64,000 bases of DNA from Ryuthela nishihirai (Eukaryota > Arthropoda > Arachnida > Araneae > Heptathelidae), in assembly GCA_038380435.1 (NCBI GenBank), contig JAWZYU010000009.1:67361901-67425900 (forward strand). Reading direction: 5' to 3'. The notes beneath the pieces are model-generated. The model was given only the letters and a program-made list of their open reading frames with translations, did not search any database and was not told where the DNA came from. Position 1 is the stretch's first letter, and each line of letters starts with the position of its first letter. Shown here one piece after another: positions 23,546-34,090 of the stretch. The position numbers and the translations under genes are program-made.

Positions 23546-24390
23546 TCATAGTTAGAATTAGTCTGATCCCTTATCAGTCAGTCAGCCATCAATCACACAC
23601 AATCGTCGATATAATAATATTAGATAATTCTTATCTAGGCTAATGTATTTTGAAAGAATGATTCAGTTGCTGTTCACTTGCTAAACAAATTGTAAAAAGC
23701 AATTGACAAAACATTTCTAAGCAAAAGAAACATAGATCAATGACTTATTAACGAAACTCTACAGTGAACACAGTTCCTCTTCAATTTGTTCCGTTAAGAG
23801 TAGGTTCTCAACAGCATCTCCTACAGAGAAATGATCGAGAAATAATGAAGGGTGCGAATCAGTCAACTCTGATTTCTTTAAATAGCTAATCATGAGCACC
23901 TGTAACTGCTACAAAGGACAATTAACAGCTTAAACCATATTGAAACTGTTTCTAGACTTAATAAATAATATTACAATATATTATTTATTTACATATAACC
24001 TGGTTTATTCTGTAATCAATTGTTAATCTGTAACCAAATTAAGAGTCTTTAATACCTCTTAGGTAAGGAATAGCGCTCTAAGGAAAGTATCACAGCAACG
24101 TTATGTTTTAATGACCCTTGTTAAAACTGATTCACTGAACGCTTTTATATAGAAACGCTTCTTGGGCTTTCAGTGTATAATGTACTATTGGCAAATAATA
24201 AGATATTACTGTAACATGTGTCATTGATAAATAACAATCTGCAAATACTTTTTACTTAAGTTTATTACAAAGATGTTATTTAATTATTCAAGTTTCGAAT
24301 TAAGGAATGAAAGAAAAATTATTTCAAAACTAAATTTTGTGGCATAAGTTTGAAAAAAAAATAATATTCGCTACTAATGCTTCTGTCTAC
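23546..24390. other. No recognised feature
   Basis: AT-rich; nothing supported. Confidence 0.5.
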
Positions 24391-24394
24391 TTAT

Positions 24395-24532
24395 CGGCGT
24401 CCCCTTTCCTAACCTAGGGCACAACGGGAGTTAGAGGAGAAAATTCTCAACGAAGTCAGAGTTGGGATTCGAATCTAGGAATTGCAGATTACGAGCCTAG
24501 AACGCTACTGATTGAGCCAATCCTCGCCCTTG
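24395..24532 (-). repeat. SINE-A 5' fragment
   Basis: On the minus strand: GGCGAGGATTGGCTCAATCA, then CGTAATCTGCAATTCCTAGA, TTCGAATCCCAAC and a GTTGAGAATTTTCTCC block. This is the tRNA-like head plus the first body segment of SINE-A. The rest is missing. Confidence 0.65.
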
Positions 24533-24755
24533 ATTATGGAGTAAACGTAATGGTGCGCGCAGCTAACATTTCGACAGTTCTTATAAATCATTTTTATCAA
24601 TGACCTATCAATCAAATGTCAATCAACTTGCAATCGATGAGAATTGTTAAAGCGTCGACTGTGGAGTCTCATAGTTTCCGCATAGTCCCTTTAGCCACTT
24701 CTCACTCTCTGCCATTGGAAGACACGGGCAAGAACAACATTTTACTTTTAAATGT

Positions 24756-25144
24756 GGGGCGGGGGTGGCTCAGTCGGTAGCGCGCCAGGCTCGTAATCTG
24801 TAGTTCCCAGGTTCGAGTCCCAGCTGGGACAGCGTTGAGATTTATCTGCGCAAAACTCCCCGCCCTGCCCACGGTCAGTAGGGGACACCGATGGGCTTGG
24901 AAAGGCCGCCGTCCGTCGGATGGGAGTTAAGCCGTGGCCCCGTGTGCGGGAGAGCCATACCCTGTGCACGTTAAAGAACACGCTGGATGGCCTTGACGGG
25001 AGGCTACCATCTGTCTCCCAACAGCTGTTCCAGTGGGTCCCCTCCCCCAACCTTCTCTGAGCCTTCGGGGTCCATGTGACCTGGCCATTTAGCCCATGGT
25101 GTGCAAAAAAAGTGCCGCTCAGAGGTAAAACAACCCAAACAACA
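24756..25144 (+). repeat. SINE-A, full-length young copy with target duplication
   Basis: The 389-bp element is flanked by perfect 12-bp duplications acttttaaatgt at 24744-24755 and 25145-25156. The tRNA-like head carries A-box TGGCTCAGTCGGTAG and B-box GGTTCGAGTCC. The body includes TTAAGCCGTGGCCCCGTGTG and GTGCACGTTAAAGAACACGC. The 3' end is GCCGCTCAGAGGTAAAACAA plus CCCAAACAAC. The conserved central region suggests membership of a SINE superfamily with a shared core, but which one cannot be told by eye. A LINE supplies mobilisation in trans. Confidence 0.92.
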
Positions 25145-25156
25145 ACTTTTAAATGT

Positions 25157-25560
25157 TGTTGTGTGGATGATACACCTTTTTCTCCTCCTTGCTCTTTCTC
25201 AATGGCTAACGTCTGGTATGAATCCTCCTGTTCAGATCATATCTCTCGCCATTCTCTATTTGTCCTCATTCAAATGTTAAACGTAATATTTCACTATTTT
25301 TGCCCTCAACCTCACTACTTTCCTTTTACTTTAAATTTATACTATTTATTCAACATTTTATTCAACTTACTGAATGCTACTCACTTCCTTTCATTGATTC
25401 TTCTCTTTTCCATTATCTGATTCAGTCCTGCTTCTTTTCTTCACTAACTTGGATGACGAATTCGAACGTTAATCTCTTTGTTCAACGCTCCCAACTTTTT
25501 CTCTCTTCCAGAAATTCACCAACAACAGAGATTCCTCTCTGATTCGAAAGCAGGATTTCA
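25157..25560. other. No recognised feature
   Basis: The 114-codon frame at 25076-25420 begins inside the SINE-A tail and runs into AT-rich, hydrophobic-coding sequence; it is judged chance. Confidence 0.5.
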
Positions 25561-25570
25561 TTACTAATAC

Positions 25571-25695
25571 TTTAATATAGGTTTCCCCCCAATTCTGTTT
25601 ACTAACTTTTAAATTGGGGGGAAAAACTATATTACTAATACTTTAATATAGTTTTTCCCCCCAATTTAAAATAGGTTTCCCCCCAATTCTGGGGA
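25571..25695. repeat. Inverted and direct repeats around CCCCCCAATT
   Basis: The 23-bp arm 25611-25633 (AAATTGGGGGGAAAAACTAT plus ATT) is exactly inverted at 25645-25667. A GGTTTCCCCCCAATTCTG direct repeat occurs at about 25580 and 25674. The structure can form a stable hairpin with an 11-base loop. Confidence 0.75.
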
Positions 25696-26435
25696 ATTTC
25701 TGCAAAATAACAATTATCAGTATTAAAAAATACTACTCCTATGAGGTCTCAGGGGCCCGCGACACTAAGGGTACGGGACACTACAGTGCTCAACGCACCT
25801 TATCAGTCTGCGCTTCGCTAAAAGCCACCAAAATTTTCTGAGATTGCTTCTCTTGAGATTCTGAGATGAGACTTTGGAAGCAAACGTCTATAGCAAGATC
25901 ATGAACAGAGTTCTCAGGAATATCTTCCAGATATGGGAATCGGCAGTTTTCATCGGGGAAGGTTTTCCAGATAGGTGTTGAAAATTTATAGAAGGGGTGT
26001 GTGTGTAAAAGAATAAATCAGTGTTTCTAAACAGAAATGTTTGAGTAGAGCCTATTCATTAATGTGTACACTTGAAAATAAGCCATTAGGCATACATCAG
26101 ATCCTAATACATAACCATGGGTGCCAATAAACAAATTGAAAAAAAAAGATAAATTTATCTTTGAAAAATGCATGTGAAATTGATTTTCACATAAATAAAT
26201 AAATAATATGCTTCCGAAAACAAAGAAAACTTTAAAAAATTGCATTTCGTTATGGGAAAAAACATTATTTTTTGATACAACTAATATTATTAATAAATTT
26301 GATTTTGGGTCAGTTTTTAGAAGAAAATGCCCCTGTTTGGAGTTACCAATTCGCAGTGTCATTGAAATCATTCAAAATTCGAGATATGTGAAATGGTGTG
26401 CATTTCTTAATAAATTAACAAAAGGAATACACACA
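25696..26435. other. No recognised feature
   Basis: AT-rich. The 114-codon minus-strand frame at 26027-26371 has no recognised motif and overlaps a plus-strand frame; probably chance. Confidence 0.45.
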
Positions 26436-26634
26436 TAAGGGGTGATCATTTAATTCGTGGACTGACACCATAAATACTCGTACGTAGCGGTGCGTGAACC
26501 GTGCGTGACCGTTGCGAAGGAGGCGCTGTGCGTGACCGTTGCGAAGGAGGCTCCACCTGCCAAGGTCATTTGGCGTCGACTGTTGTTGTGTTAAAACTGC
26601 GATTCGAGTTGCGTGTCATAGACGTTCGTTCAGA

Positions 26635-27706
26635 ATGTCGGAAATTCAGACGGAAGAGCAGTATGTCATTTGTTATTGTGTTAGGCGAGGCCTAAGTGCT
26701 GCTGCGACTGTTGAAGAGATCAGTGAAGCTATGGTAATGATTGTCTTCGTATGTCTGCCATTTTAAAGTGGCATAAGTGATTCAAAGAAGGGCGCGTATC
26801 TGTTACCTATGACCCAAGACCTGGCCAAGAAAAAGAATCCTGGCGATCCTGAATGAAGACAGACGAATAACACTTCGTAAAGTGGCTGTGAAAATGCCAG
26901 TTTCATATACGGAAGCGCTCACGTGATTGTGAAAACCCATCTGAAAATGTCACGAATCTCTGCTCAATAGATTCCACAAAGTTTAACTTCAGAACAAAAA
27001 CAAAAAAGGATACAGCTGTGCAAGGAGATGCTTAATTAATGCCAACCTTCATGAGTCGAATTGTGACTTGCGATGAAACTTGGATCTTTCACTACGACGG
27101 GATCACTACGATCAGAAACGAAACGGGATCACTACGATCAGAAACGAAACGGGATCACTACGATCCCGAAACGAAACAACAGTCGAGCCAATGGAAGCAT
27201 CCCGATTCATCGAGACCCAAGAAAAATCGGGTTTCTCGTTCAGTTGAGAAACAAATGGCTCTTGTGCTTTTTGACATCAAAGGTGTTCTCGTTACTCACT
27301 TTGTGCGTCGTGGAACAACCATGAATAAGGAAACTTATTCGAAGGTTCTCAGAACCAAACTTCGGCGTACCATTCGTGAAAAGCGTCCGGAACTTTTTGG
27401 TGTAACTTGGTTTCTCCATCACGACAACGCCAGGCCCATTACGACTAATATTGTGCAGCCAGTGATCACTGCCTTAAGTGCTGAGGTTCTGCCATATCCT
27501 CCATATTCTCCGGACTTAGCACCCTGCGATTTTTTCCTCTTTTCGCGACTGAAGAAAACTTCGAAAGGGACTGAAGAAAACTTTCGAAAAATGGCTTCAA
27601 AGACACTTTTAATGCATGGGTGCAACGATGGCAAAAATGTGTGAAGTTCAAGGGAGAGTATTTTAAGAAAGACAAATGCCAGGAAGATTCAGAGGATGAT
27701 ATTTAA
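26635..27706 (+). pseudogene. mariner transposase, D,D34D, broken
   Basis: The frame starts MSEIQTEEQYVICYCVRRG, the N-terminal helix-turn-helix region. It continues in another frame as ILKWHK...FKEGRVSVTYDPRPG, where several stops and shifts follow up to about 27040. From 27039 a 201-codon open frame carries VTCDETWIFHYD (first catalytic D), HHDNARP (second D) and YSPDLAPCDFFLF (third D). The last two aspartates are separated by 34 residues, the mariner signature. A frameshift near 27630 leads to KCVKFKGEYFKK and a stop at 27704-27706. A 66-bp in-frame insertion made of 26-bp repeats interrupts the segment between FHYD and PETKQQSSQWKHPD. The ancestral enzyme cut and pasted the element at TA sites; this copy cannot make a complete protein. 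Confidence 0.9.
27090..27176 (+). repeat. 26-bp tandem repeat inside the transposase
   Basis: GGGATCACTACGATCAGAAA plus CGAAAC occurs at 27099-27124 and 27125-27150, with a third partial copy after it. The net insertion of 66 bp keeps the reading frame and repeats the codons around the conserved YDPETKQ segment. Confidence 0.85.
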
Positions 27707-27748
27707 TGTAACTTTTTGCTTCTGTCCACGAATTAAATGATCAGGCTA

Positions 27749-28260
27749 TTTATTATAATGCTTGAGAACCCGTGATTAATCTTAGCATCGATGATGCAGC
27801 TGATGCGTCACGGTGACACTGGGAAGGATTGGGTCCAGTTGGAATCCCTATTTGATGTCATGATCGTTTGTTCTGTTATAGGTGTTTATATAAGTTGGTA
27901 GCTGTTATCACTAATGAAAAAACGATGAATATTTTGGAAACATAACTGTGGATTTAGAACTAGATCATATAAAGTTATGCCTAAGCAGTTCCACAAATGA
28001 TTCGAAGAAGCGATTTTCTTTCTGAAATTTTGAAGATCTTCATAGCATAGTTCTTCATAACATACATGACGTTTGGAATTCTTTCCTTCATAACATGCAG
28101 GATAAAGACGAGGAAAGTGGATAAGTTTAAATAAAATAAATATTTCAAAATATGTATGTATATGTCGGATTAAAATTTAAATTATTTTCGCTACAATACT
28201 TAAAATTACTATAAAAGATGTGTGAAAAAGTAAAATACTGCATTGTTACAATAAAAACTT
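27749..28260. other. No recognised feature
   Basis: AT-rich; nothing supported. Confidence 0.5.
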
Positions 28261-28269
28261 TCCAGATTT

Positions 28270-28846
28270 ATGGGTGGGAGTGGCTCAGTCGGTAGCGGGC
28301 CAGGCTCGTAATCGGCAGTTCTCAGGTTCGAATCCCAGCTGGGCCAGCGTTGAGATTTATCTCCGCAAAACTCCCAGCCCTCGGTCAGTAAGGAACTTGT
28401 TTTACCGCAAGGCCATCCAACGTGTTCTTTAACGCTCACAGGGTATGGCTCTTCCACACATGGGGCTATGGCTGTAAGTCCCATCCGAAGGACGGCGATC
28501 TTCCCAGGCTCTTCAGTGTCCCCTGCTGACCGTGGGCTGGGGGGGGGGGGGGGGGTTGCGAAGTTAAATCTCAACGCTGACTCAGTTGGGATTCGAACCT
28601 GGGAACTGCAGATTACGAGCCTTGCGCGCTAGGCACCGATGTCTTGGAAAGGCCGCCGTCCTTCGGATGAGACATTAAGTCGTGTCCCCGTATGCAGGAG
28701 AGTCATATCCTATGCACGTTAAAGAACACGCTGGATGGCCTTGACGGGAGGCTACCATCTGTATCTTAACAGCTGTCAAGTGGGTCCTCTCCTCTAGCCT
28801 TCTTTGTGCCCTTGGGGTCCTTGTGAACTGGTCATTTAGGCTATTC
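28270..28846 (+). repeat. SINE-A interrupted by an inverted SINE-A
   Basis: A plus-strand SINE-A head runs from 28270 to about 28396. A minus-strand SINE-A piece then runs to about 28630, from a shortened 3' end (TTGTTTTACC) through its own head (GGATTCGAACC, GAGCCTTGCGCGCT). The first element then resumes at CACCGATGTCTTGGAAAGG and runs to its 3' region at 28846. A run of 17 G lies at 28539-28555. This is an insertion of one copy within another with loss of some host sequence. Confidence 0.8.
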
Positions 28847-29149
28847 AGAAAGAATTTAATTGAACCGTTTCTTCTTTTAACTTTATTGATGGCAACAATT
28901 CCTGATGCTTAGTTTATGGAACCTAATAGTTTTTAACCACTAATGTTAAAAATTCGGAAAATTCAACCCGTCCCCACCGTTTTTCGGTTGATTCTAGATT
29001 TTTTGGTTGACACACAGCCTATAAACTTCGCCTGGATGAAGGGAACGTGTTTTTCATTTTCTATTTGTGACATATACGACAGGAAGAATCCTAAAAGTTA
29101 CGCCTAGATTTTACCGTCCTACTCATAAAAAGACATGCCCTACTAAGAC

Positions 29150-29310
29150 TGAAGTCACTGCCGACCACTGTCTCGAGTAACACACAAAGGCTGCACTGAT
29201 GGAACAGTAGCTAGTTCATGCAAAGTTTGGTGCTTCTAGCTGTTTAGGAGGATGATCGGAGTACATAAGACAGACAGGCTGACAGCTAAGACAGACAGTG
29301 AATAAACACT
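29150..29310 (+). mobile_element. Possible LINE 3' end
   Basis: The order TGCAAAGTTTGGTGCTTCTA, CTGTTTAGGAGGATGATCGG and ACATAAGACAGACAGGCTGA resembles the 3' untranslated ends of arthropod RTE-like LINEs (a 'gtttaggag ... gtacata ... cagacagac' pattern). No reverse transcriptase is attached, so a 5'-truncated copy is the suggestion. Confidence 0.35.
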
Positions 29311-29815
29311 CTACGTATAAGTTAATGAAAATGATTAAATTCAGACACGTGTAGTGTATTTTGTATTTCAATTTCCGGTGACTACTTTTAGCTATATTTT
29401 ACAGATCTACCAGAAACCTTTTCTTTGCTTGAAGAACATCCATGTGAAAAATGATATATACATATATATTTAATTATTGTACATATCGTTTCTCACAAGG
29501 AACTCATAGTTCTCCAATTTAACACTGAATTCTAAATTTATCTCTCTTTTTTGGATCCCTAAAACAGTTTGTCCATCTCTGTATATTTCATCAACTTTTT
29601 TTACATTTGGAAACCTGACTGCTTCTATAAGATAAAACGATATAAAACGAATAAAATGAACACCACTGGTTTAAGTTACTGAAGAAGTATCATAACCTCT
29701 TCATTTCCACATAGAGGAATAACATTATAATCAATATTTAAGAATACATAAGCTAATCAATTTAAACTCTGTCTACTCCTAATAACCAGAGAAACGGGTG
29801 CAAATAATTCATTAA
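29311..29815. other. No recognised feature
   Basis: AT-rich; nothing supported. Confidence 0.5.
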
Positions 29816-29819
29816 CAAC

Positions 29820-30345
29820 ACCTAACTGCGCAAAGCCAGAACCATCATCTCGTCAACAAATGTTTACTATTTATTGTCTTCGTAATGCACGGAGTAGACA
29901 CCACCAGCTCAAGCCACAATACATTGTCTGTCATATTAACCGCCATTTTGGAAATGCGGCGGCAATTCTTCCCTCTCTTATAATGTACTTAACCCACAGA
30001 CAGAAGATGCCTAGGCGGTTTAATATAGGACCGCATATCGTCATAAATATTTATGAGTTACTTCGTAAATCTTGAGGGTGTCCATCACAGACTCCAGCAG
30101 TCCTTTCTAATGGGTTCATTAGAACGCCGAACCGGTGTGCTGGCGACCTAAGCAGTTCGTGGCACGTGCAAGCCACAATTTGACAGCTAAATGACATAAA
30201 TGATATAGAGTAGAGCAGGCCGCTTCGCAGCGCTGCCGAGCAAAATGCTGAGCATCTCTGTCTCTCCTATAAAGAGGCTTCTTTGCCTCATTGAATTATC
30301 TGCAGTTCCCTCGGCTAAGGGATGCTGCAAAGTTCGTGGCCTTAA
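29820..30345. other. Moderate-GC, repeat-free block; possible regulatory DNA
   Basis: This block lacks recognisable repeats and has more even composition. It holds motif-like cores: AAATGTTTACTA (forkhead-like) near 29860, CCGCCATTTTGG near 29940, the palindrome ATAAATATTTAT near 30044, and TTGACAGCTAAATGACATAA (Meis/Hth-like TGACAG beside a Hox/Exd-like site) near 30179. No frame fits a known protein. The call rests on composition and short motifs only. Confidence 0.25.
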
Positions 30346-30742
30346 AATGCATAACGGGACTCGACGCTTCTAGAGCAAAGCGGCTTAGGATTAGTGAAGC
30401 GTTGGTGAAGAATTTTTAAGTGCCTCGAGAAGTAACTATGCGGCGGTTCCGAAACAGGAGTGATGTTCAGCGTGCTGACATCTTCACAATGAACTCTGTG
30501 ACTTTTGTTGTTGAGGAGAAAACGACGAAAACAAATGAAATGTTGACGAAACGTACGCACACATACAGAGAGTAGAAGAAAAATTATCAATTTTGGTGTC
30601 ACAATTTTTTTAACATTTTGTAGCAGTGTAACATTCATAAGGCAATAATTTGAGAAGTTCTCTGTTACTTTTGGCATGCTTGAAATTCATTTGCGAAAAC
30701 TCTCCATTTTTCTCTGCTGAAATATTGATCGGTTTTAGGACA
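30346..30742. other. No recognised feature
   Basis: A 111-codon minus-strand frame (30342-30677) covers this part but shows no recognised motif. Confidence 0.4.
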
Positions 30743-30750
30743 GATAATGT

Positions 30751-31013
30751 CAGGACCAGATGTAGAAAAATAATGGGGGGGGGGGGGTGTAGGCTCAAAC
30801 AAACTGGAAAATAATTAAAGGGGGTACAAGAGACTAGAATTCCATCTCAGAATAAAGTTTTCCCGTCCGTTTTAGAAGTCTAAAATAATTCCTTGAAAAA
30901 TGCTTAAATTCTTAATAGTTTAATATTATTACCCTTACTAGTATTCTCAAGAGGAGCAGGGGCGGGGGGAACTAAGGACACCTTGTCACCCTGCCCCCCT
31001 AAATCCGGCTACA
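30751..31013. mobile_element. hAT-m1 MITE, copy 3
   Basis: Left end CAGGACCAGATGTAGAAA with a following G-run; right end CCCCCCTAAATCCGGCTACA. Internal sequence such as TTTTCCCGTCCGTTTTAGAA and TAGTATTCTCAA is shared with copies at 2143 and 13774. The target duplication is not convincing on the right. Confidence 0.55.
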
Positions 31014-31134
31014 AGAGATGTTCACAGAGAAGAAAGTTGGATCGGGTTTATAATACGGACCCCTTTTCAACCTTTCATCTTATTCGATCATTTTGAATTT
31101 GAATTTTCATTGATAATATTCCTATCTAGTCATC

Positions 31135-31575
31135 GGAGGGGAGATGGTTTGTCTTAACCAGAAGCGTGCCAGATTTGTAAACTGCATTTCCCACGTTCGA
31201 GTCCCAACTGTACCAGCGTTGAGAATTATCTCCGATAACCCCCACCCCATACTATCGGTCAGAAAGGTGACATCGATGAGCTTGAAAATATTATCGTCCA
31301 TCAGATGGGACGAAGTATTTTCAAGTGTATGATAGCTAATCAGTTTGTTAAGTCGTGGGCCGTGTACAGTAGATCCACACCCTGGGCGCGTTAAGAACAT
31401 TTCATTCAGTTGGATGGCCTTGACGGCAGTCTCCCACCTATCTCTCAACAGCTGTTCAGTGGGTATCATTCCCCCAAGCTTCACTGAGACTTTGGGATCC
31501 TTGGGATTTGACTATTTAGCCTGATGTGCGCAAAAATTGTACCGCTCAGAGGTAAAGAACCCAATCTGACATTAC
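31135..31575 (+). repeat. SINE-A copy, old
   Basis: The head is strongly diverged, with a B-box ACGTTCGAGTCC. It is followed by GAGAATTATCTCCGATAAC, a 25-bp insertion with GTGTATGATAGCTAATCAG, then GGATGGCCTTGACGGCAG and ACCGCTCAGAGGTAAAGAAC at the 3' end. It is colinear with the full-length copy at 24756. Confidence 0.75.
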
Positions 31576-32394
31576 CTTAAGAATAGGAGAGAAAAGAAAG
31601 GAGTTATTTCAGTCAGAGGTCAAAACTTATATATTCTAATTATGCCACGGGGTTATAGGTATTGGTAGCCACAAATGAATACGGAATTATAGGAATACCG
31701 AATTATAGGAACACGGAATTATAACTGTTGGTAGCCCAAAATGAAGCAAAAAGGGTATTTCTAGTCATCTTTAATGTAATATATCCTAATTACGTTAAAT
31801 GAAGTTGCCGAAATTCCAATAATTCTGGATAAATCCGAAAAATTATTTTGGCTTCTCAGATATGAGTTACATGCATCGGCGGTTCGCATTCCTCGTTGTT
31901 AAATTGGATTATCAATTATTTTTTAAACAAGCAGTAACATCATTCATAGATTAAAGATCATTGGTTGATGAATCGACCAATGATTTATGACAATCATCGA
32001 TTTCCTTCCAATGGTCTAAGTTGCTTACAAGTTTCGCCCTGACGTACAAAGATAAATCCTGTTTAAGTGCTGAATGAAAATATCCAGCATCATGCTGTAT
32101 ATGTAAACGTGCCCATCGCCTCGTTCGCGCTTTTCATTTTGGCGAGAGACCAAAGCATGAGAGAATCGGAAGGAAGATGACATAACTTTCCATCTGACAG
32201 ACTACAACAAGGACTAGAGTATATCATATATAAAAAATCTTTCAGTTTTTGATTCACGTATTTATTATTTTTCAACCATTTCTCGGGGTTGTAGAAAATA
32301 AACTGCGTGGTGTATAATAAAATAATTTCGCATATTTCGCACCCAAGGAGGACACTTTGTATAGAACTTTCGCTTCAAAGCACTGAACTATCAA
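31576..32394. other. No recognised feature
   Basis: AT-rich. A small ATTATAGGAATACCGAATTA-type tandem repeat occurs around 31680-31720. Confidence 0.5.
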
Positions 32395-33240
32395 ACCACT
32401 GAAATTAGTTTATCCAATACTGTCATGTGTATTCAACAATATTTCTTTATTTACAAGAATTAGCATTCAATTTAATTATAATATTTATGATAATAATTTA
32501 CAATATAGGAATTTCAATCAGACATCTCCCACTCGAGACAATGCTCGTTTGTGGGATGTAAATATCTAATAAATTATAAAATATACAACAACCTGAATCT
32601 ATAACAACACACACAAAATTTTATTTTAAAGCAGATGTTTCCGTTTATACAAAATAAAGTTTAATGAACTATCGAAAAATGGCAAATAATTTGCAATAGT
32701 CAATAATAAATTAAAAACAAAAGAATTCCTCAATCACAAAATTGTTTACAACCCATTCCTTGATACTACTTAAAAAATTGTAAAAATGCTTCGGTGGAAA
32801 TGGACCATATTATAAAATTTATTTTCCAATAAAAATGCATTTAAATTCCTCAACCTCAAAATTGTTTACAACCTATTCCTTGAATATTTGATACAAATAT
32901 GTGATCTAATGAATATTTCTAACAAATATGTGATTTAAGCAAGTTTCTGAGTCATATCTACTGATGTTCTCATGACAAGAAATAAAACCATTTGCATCGA
33001 TCAAATTTACATATTCTAAAAGAGAAGAATTGTTATTTAAGATGTCAAATATTAAACTCACAATATCACATACCTATCATATGTGTGAACTAATTCAGAT
33101 TCGAACTCATCATTAAAAGCGTTAAATGAAAATTCGTGCATTCTATATACTGCCCATAAATAGAATTGTTATTTTATGTATAAACGAAATACGCAATACA
33201 TCAGCGGTAATGAAATTCTTATATACATCCTTTACAATCA

Positions 33241-33523
33241 CCCTGCCCACGGTCAGTAGGGGACACCGATGGGCTTGGAAAGGCCGCCGTCCGTCGGATG
33301 GGAGTTAAGCCGTGGCCCCGTGTGCGGGAGAGCCATACCCTGTGCACGTTAAAGAACACGCTGGATGGCCTTGACGGGAGGCTACCATCTGTCTCCCAAC
33401 AGCTGTTCCAGTGGGTCCCCTCCCCCAACCTTCTCTGAGCCTTCGGGGTCCATGTGACCTGGCCATTTAGCCTATGGTGTGCAAAAAAAGTGCCGCTCAG
33501 AGGTAAAACAACCCAACCCAACC
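33241..33523 (+). repeat. SINE-A, 5'-truncated, with target duplication
   Basis: Starts in the body at CCCTGCCCACGGTCAGTAGG and runs to the 3' tail ACAACCCAACCCAACC. Perfect duplications tttacaatca lie at 33231-33240 and 33524-33533. The tRNA-like head is missing. The truncated 5' end with an intact 3' tail is the result expected of incomplete target-primed reverse transcription. The body is nearly identical to the copy at 24756, so it is young. Confidence 0.92.
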
Positions 33524-33573
33524 TTTACAATCATATTGTCTTTAATATACACAATAACCACCTGATTTATTGA

Positions 33574-34090
33574 GGAGCAACGGTGGCTCAGTCGGTAGAG
33601 CGACAGCATCGTAATCTGCAGGTTCGAGTCCCGGTTGACCAGTGTTGAGATTTATCTTCGCAAAACTCGTCGCCCTGCCCACGGTCAGTACGACATACTG
33701 ATGGGCTAGGAATCCTGCTCGTGGTCACCCTGCTGACCGCGGGCAGGATTCCTAGCACATCAGTATGTCCTACTGACCGTGGGCAGGCCTTCCAAGCCCA
33801 TCAGTGTTTTATAAGTTATTTTCCAAGCCCATCAGTATCGGCTTAGAAAAGCCGCTGTCTATCGGATGGGACGTTAAGCCGTGGCTCTCTGTGCAGGGGA
33901 AGCCATACTCTATGCACGTTGAAGAACAGGCTGTAGGGCATTGACGCGAAGTTACCAGCGGTCTCCCAACAGCTGTCCAGTGAATCCCCTGCCTCAAACC
34001 TTCTCTGAGCCTTCGGGGTCTTTGTGACCTGTCCTTTTAGCCCATTGTGTGCAAAAAGTTCCTTCAGAGGTAATAAACCCAAAACGAAGA
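33574..34090 (+). repeat. SINE-A copy with internal hairpin
   Basis: The head has A-box TGGCTCAGTCGGTAGAGC and B-box GGTTCGAGTCCC. The body is expanded by a foldback: 33675-33718 is inverted at 33743-33786 (44-bp arms, two mismatches). It then repeats part of the body (CCAAGCCCATCAGT twice) before continuing to CCTTCAGAGGTAATAAACCC. It is more diverged than the truncated copy 50 bp upstream. Confidence 0.85.

Larger units (their letters stand above)
26438..27746 (+). mobile_element. mariner element, about 1.3 kb
   Basis: Terminal inverted repeats share TGATCATTTAATTCGTGGAC (26443-26462), exactly inverted at 27724-27743. TA dinucleotides at 26436-26437 and 27747-27748 fit the TA target-site duplication of mariners. 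The size matches the usual 1.3 kb. A 24-26-bp duplication (GTGCGTGACCGTTGCGAAGG) lies in the 5' untranslated part at about 26500-26545. Confidence 0.88.

Noticed and set aside
28539..28555. Long G run as a telomere or quadruplex feature
   Set aside because: It is a simple homopolymer at a GC-rich point in a SINE; similar G or C runs occur in other repeat copies and fit slippage.
33219..33521. Minus-strand 100-codon frame (also at 24748-25050 and 37869-38171) as a conserved protein
   Set aside because: The frame recurs because it is the antisense of the SINE-A body; the recurrence reflects repeat copies, not a gene family.
33574..33650. A functional tRNA gene in the SINE-A heads
   Set aside because: Only the A- and B-box regions are kept; acceptor and anticodon stems do not pair properly and the sequence continues into the SINE body.
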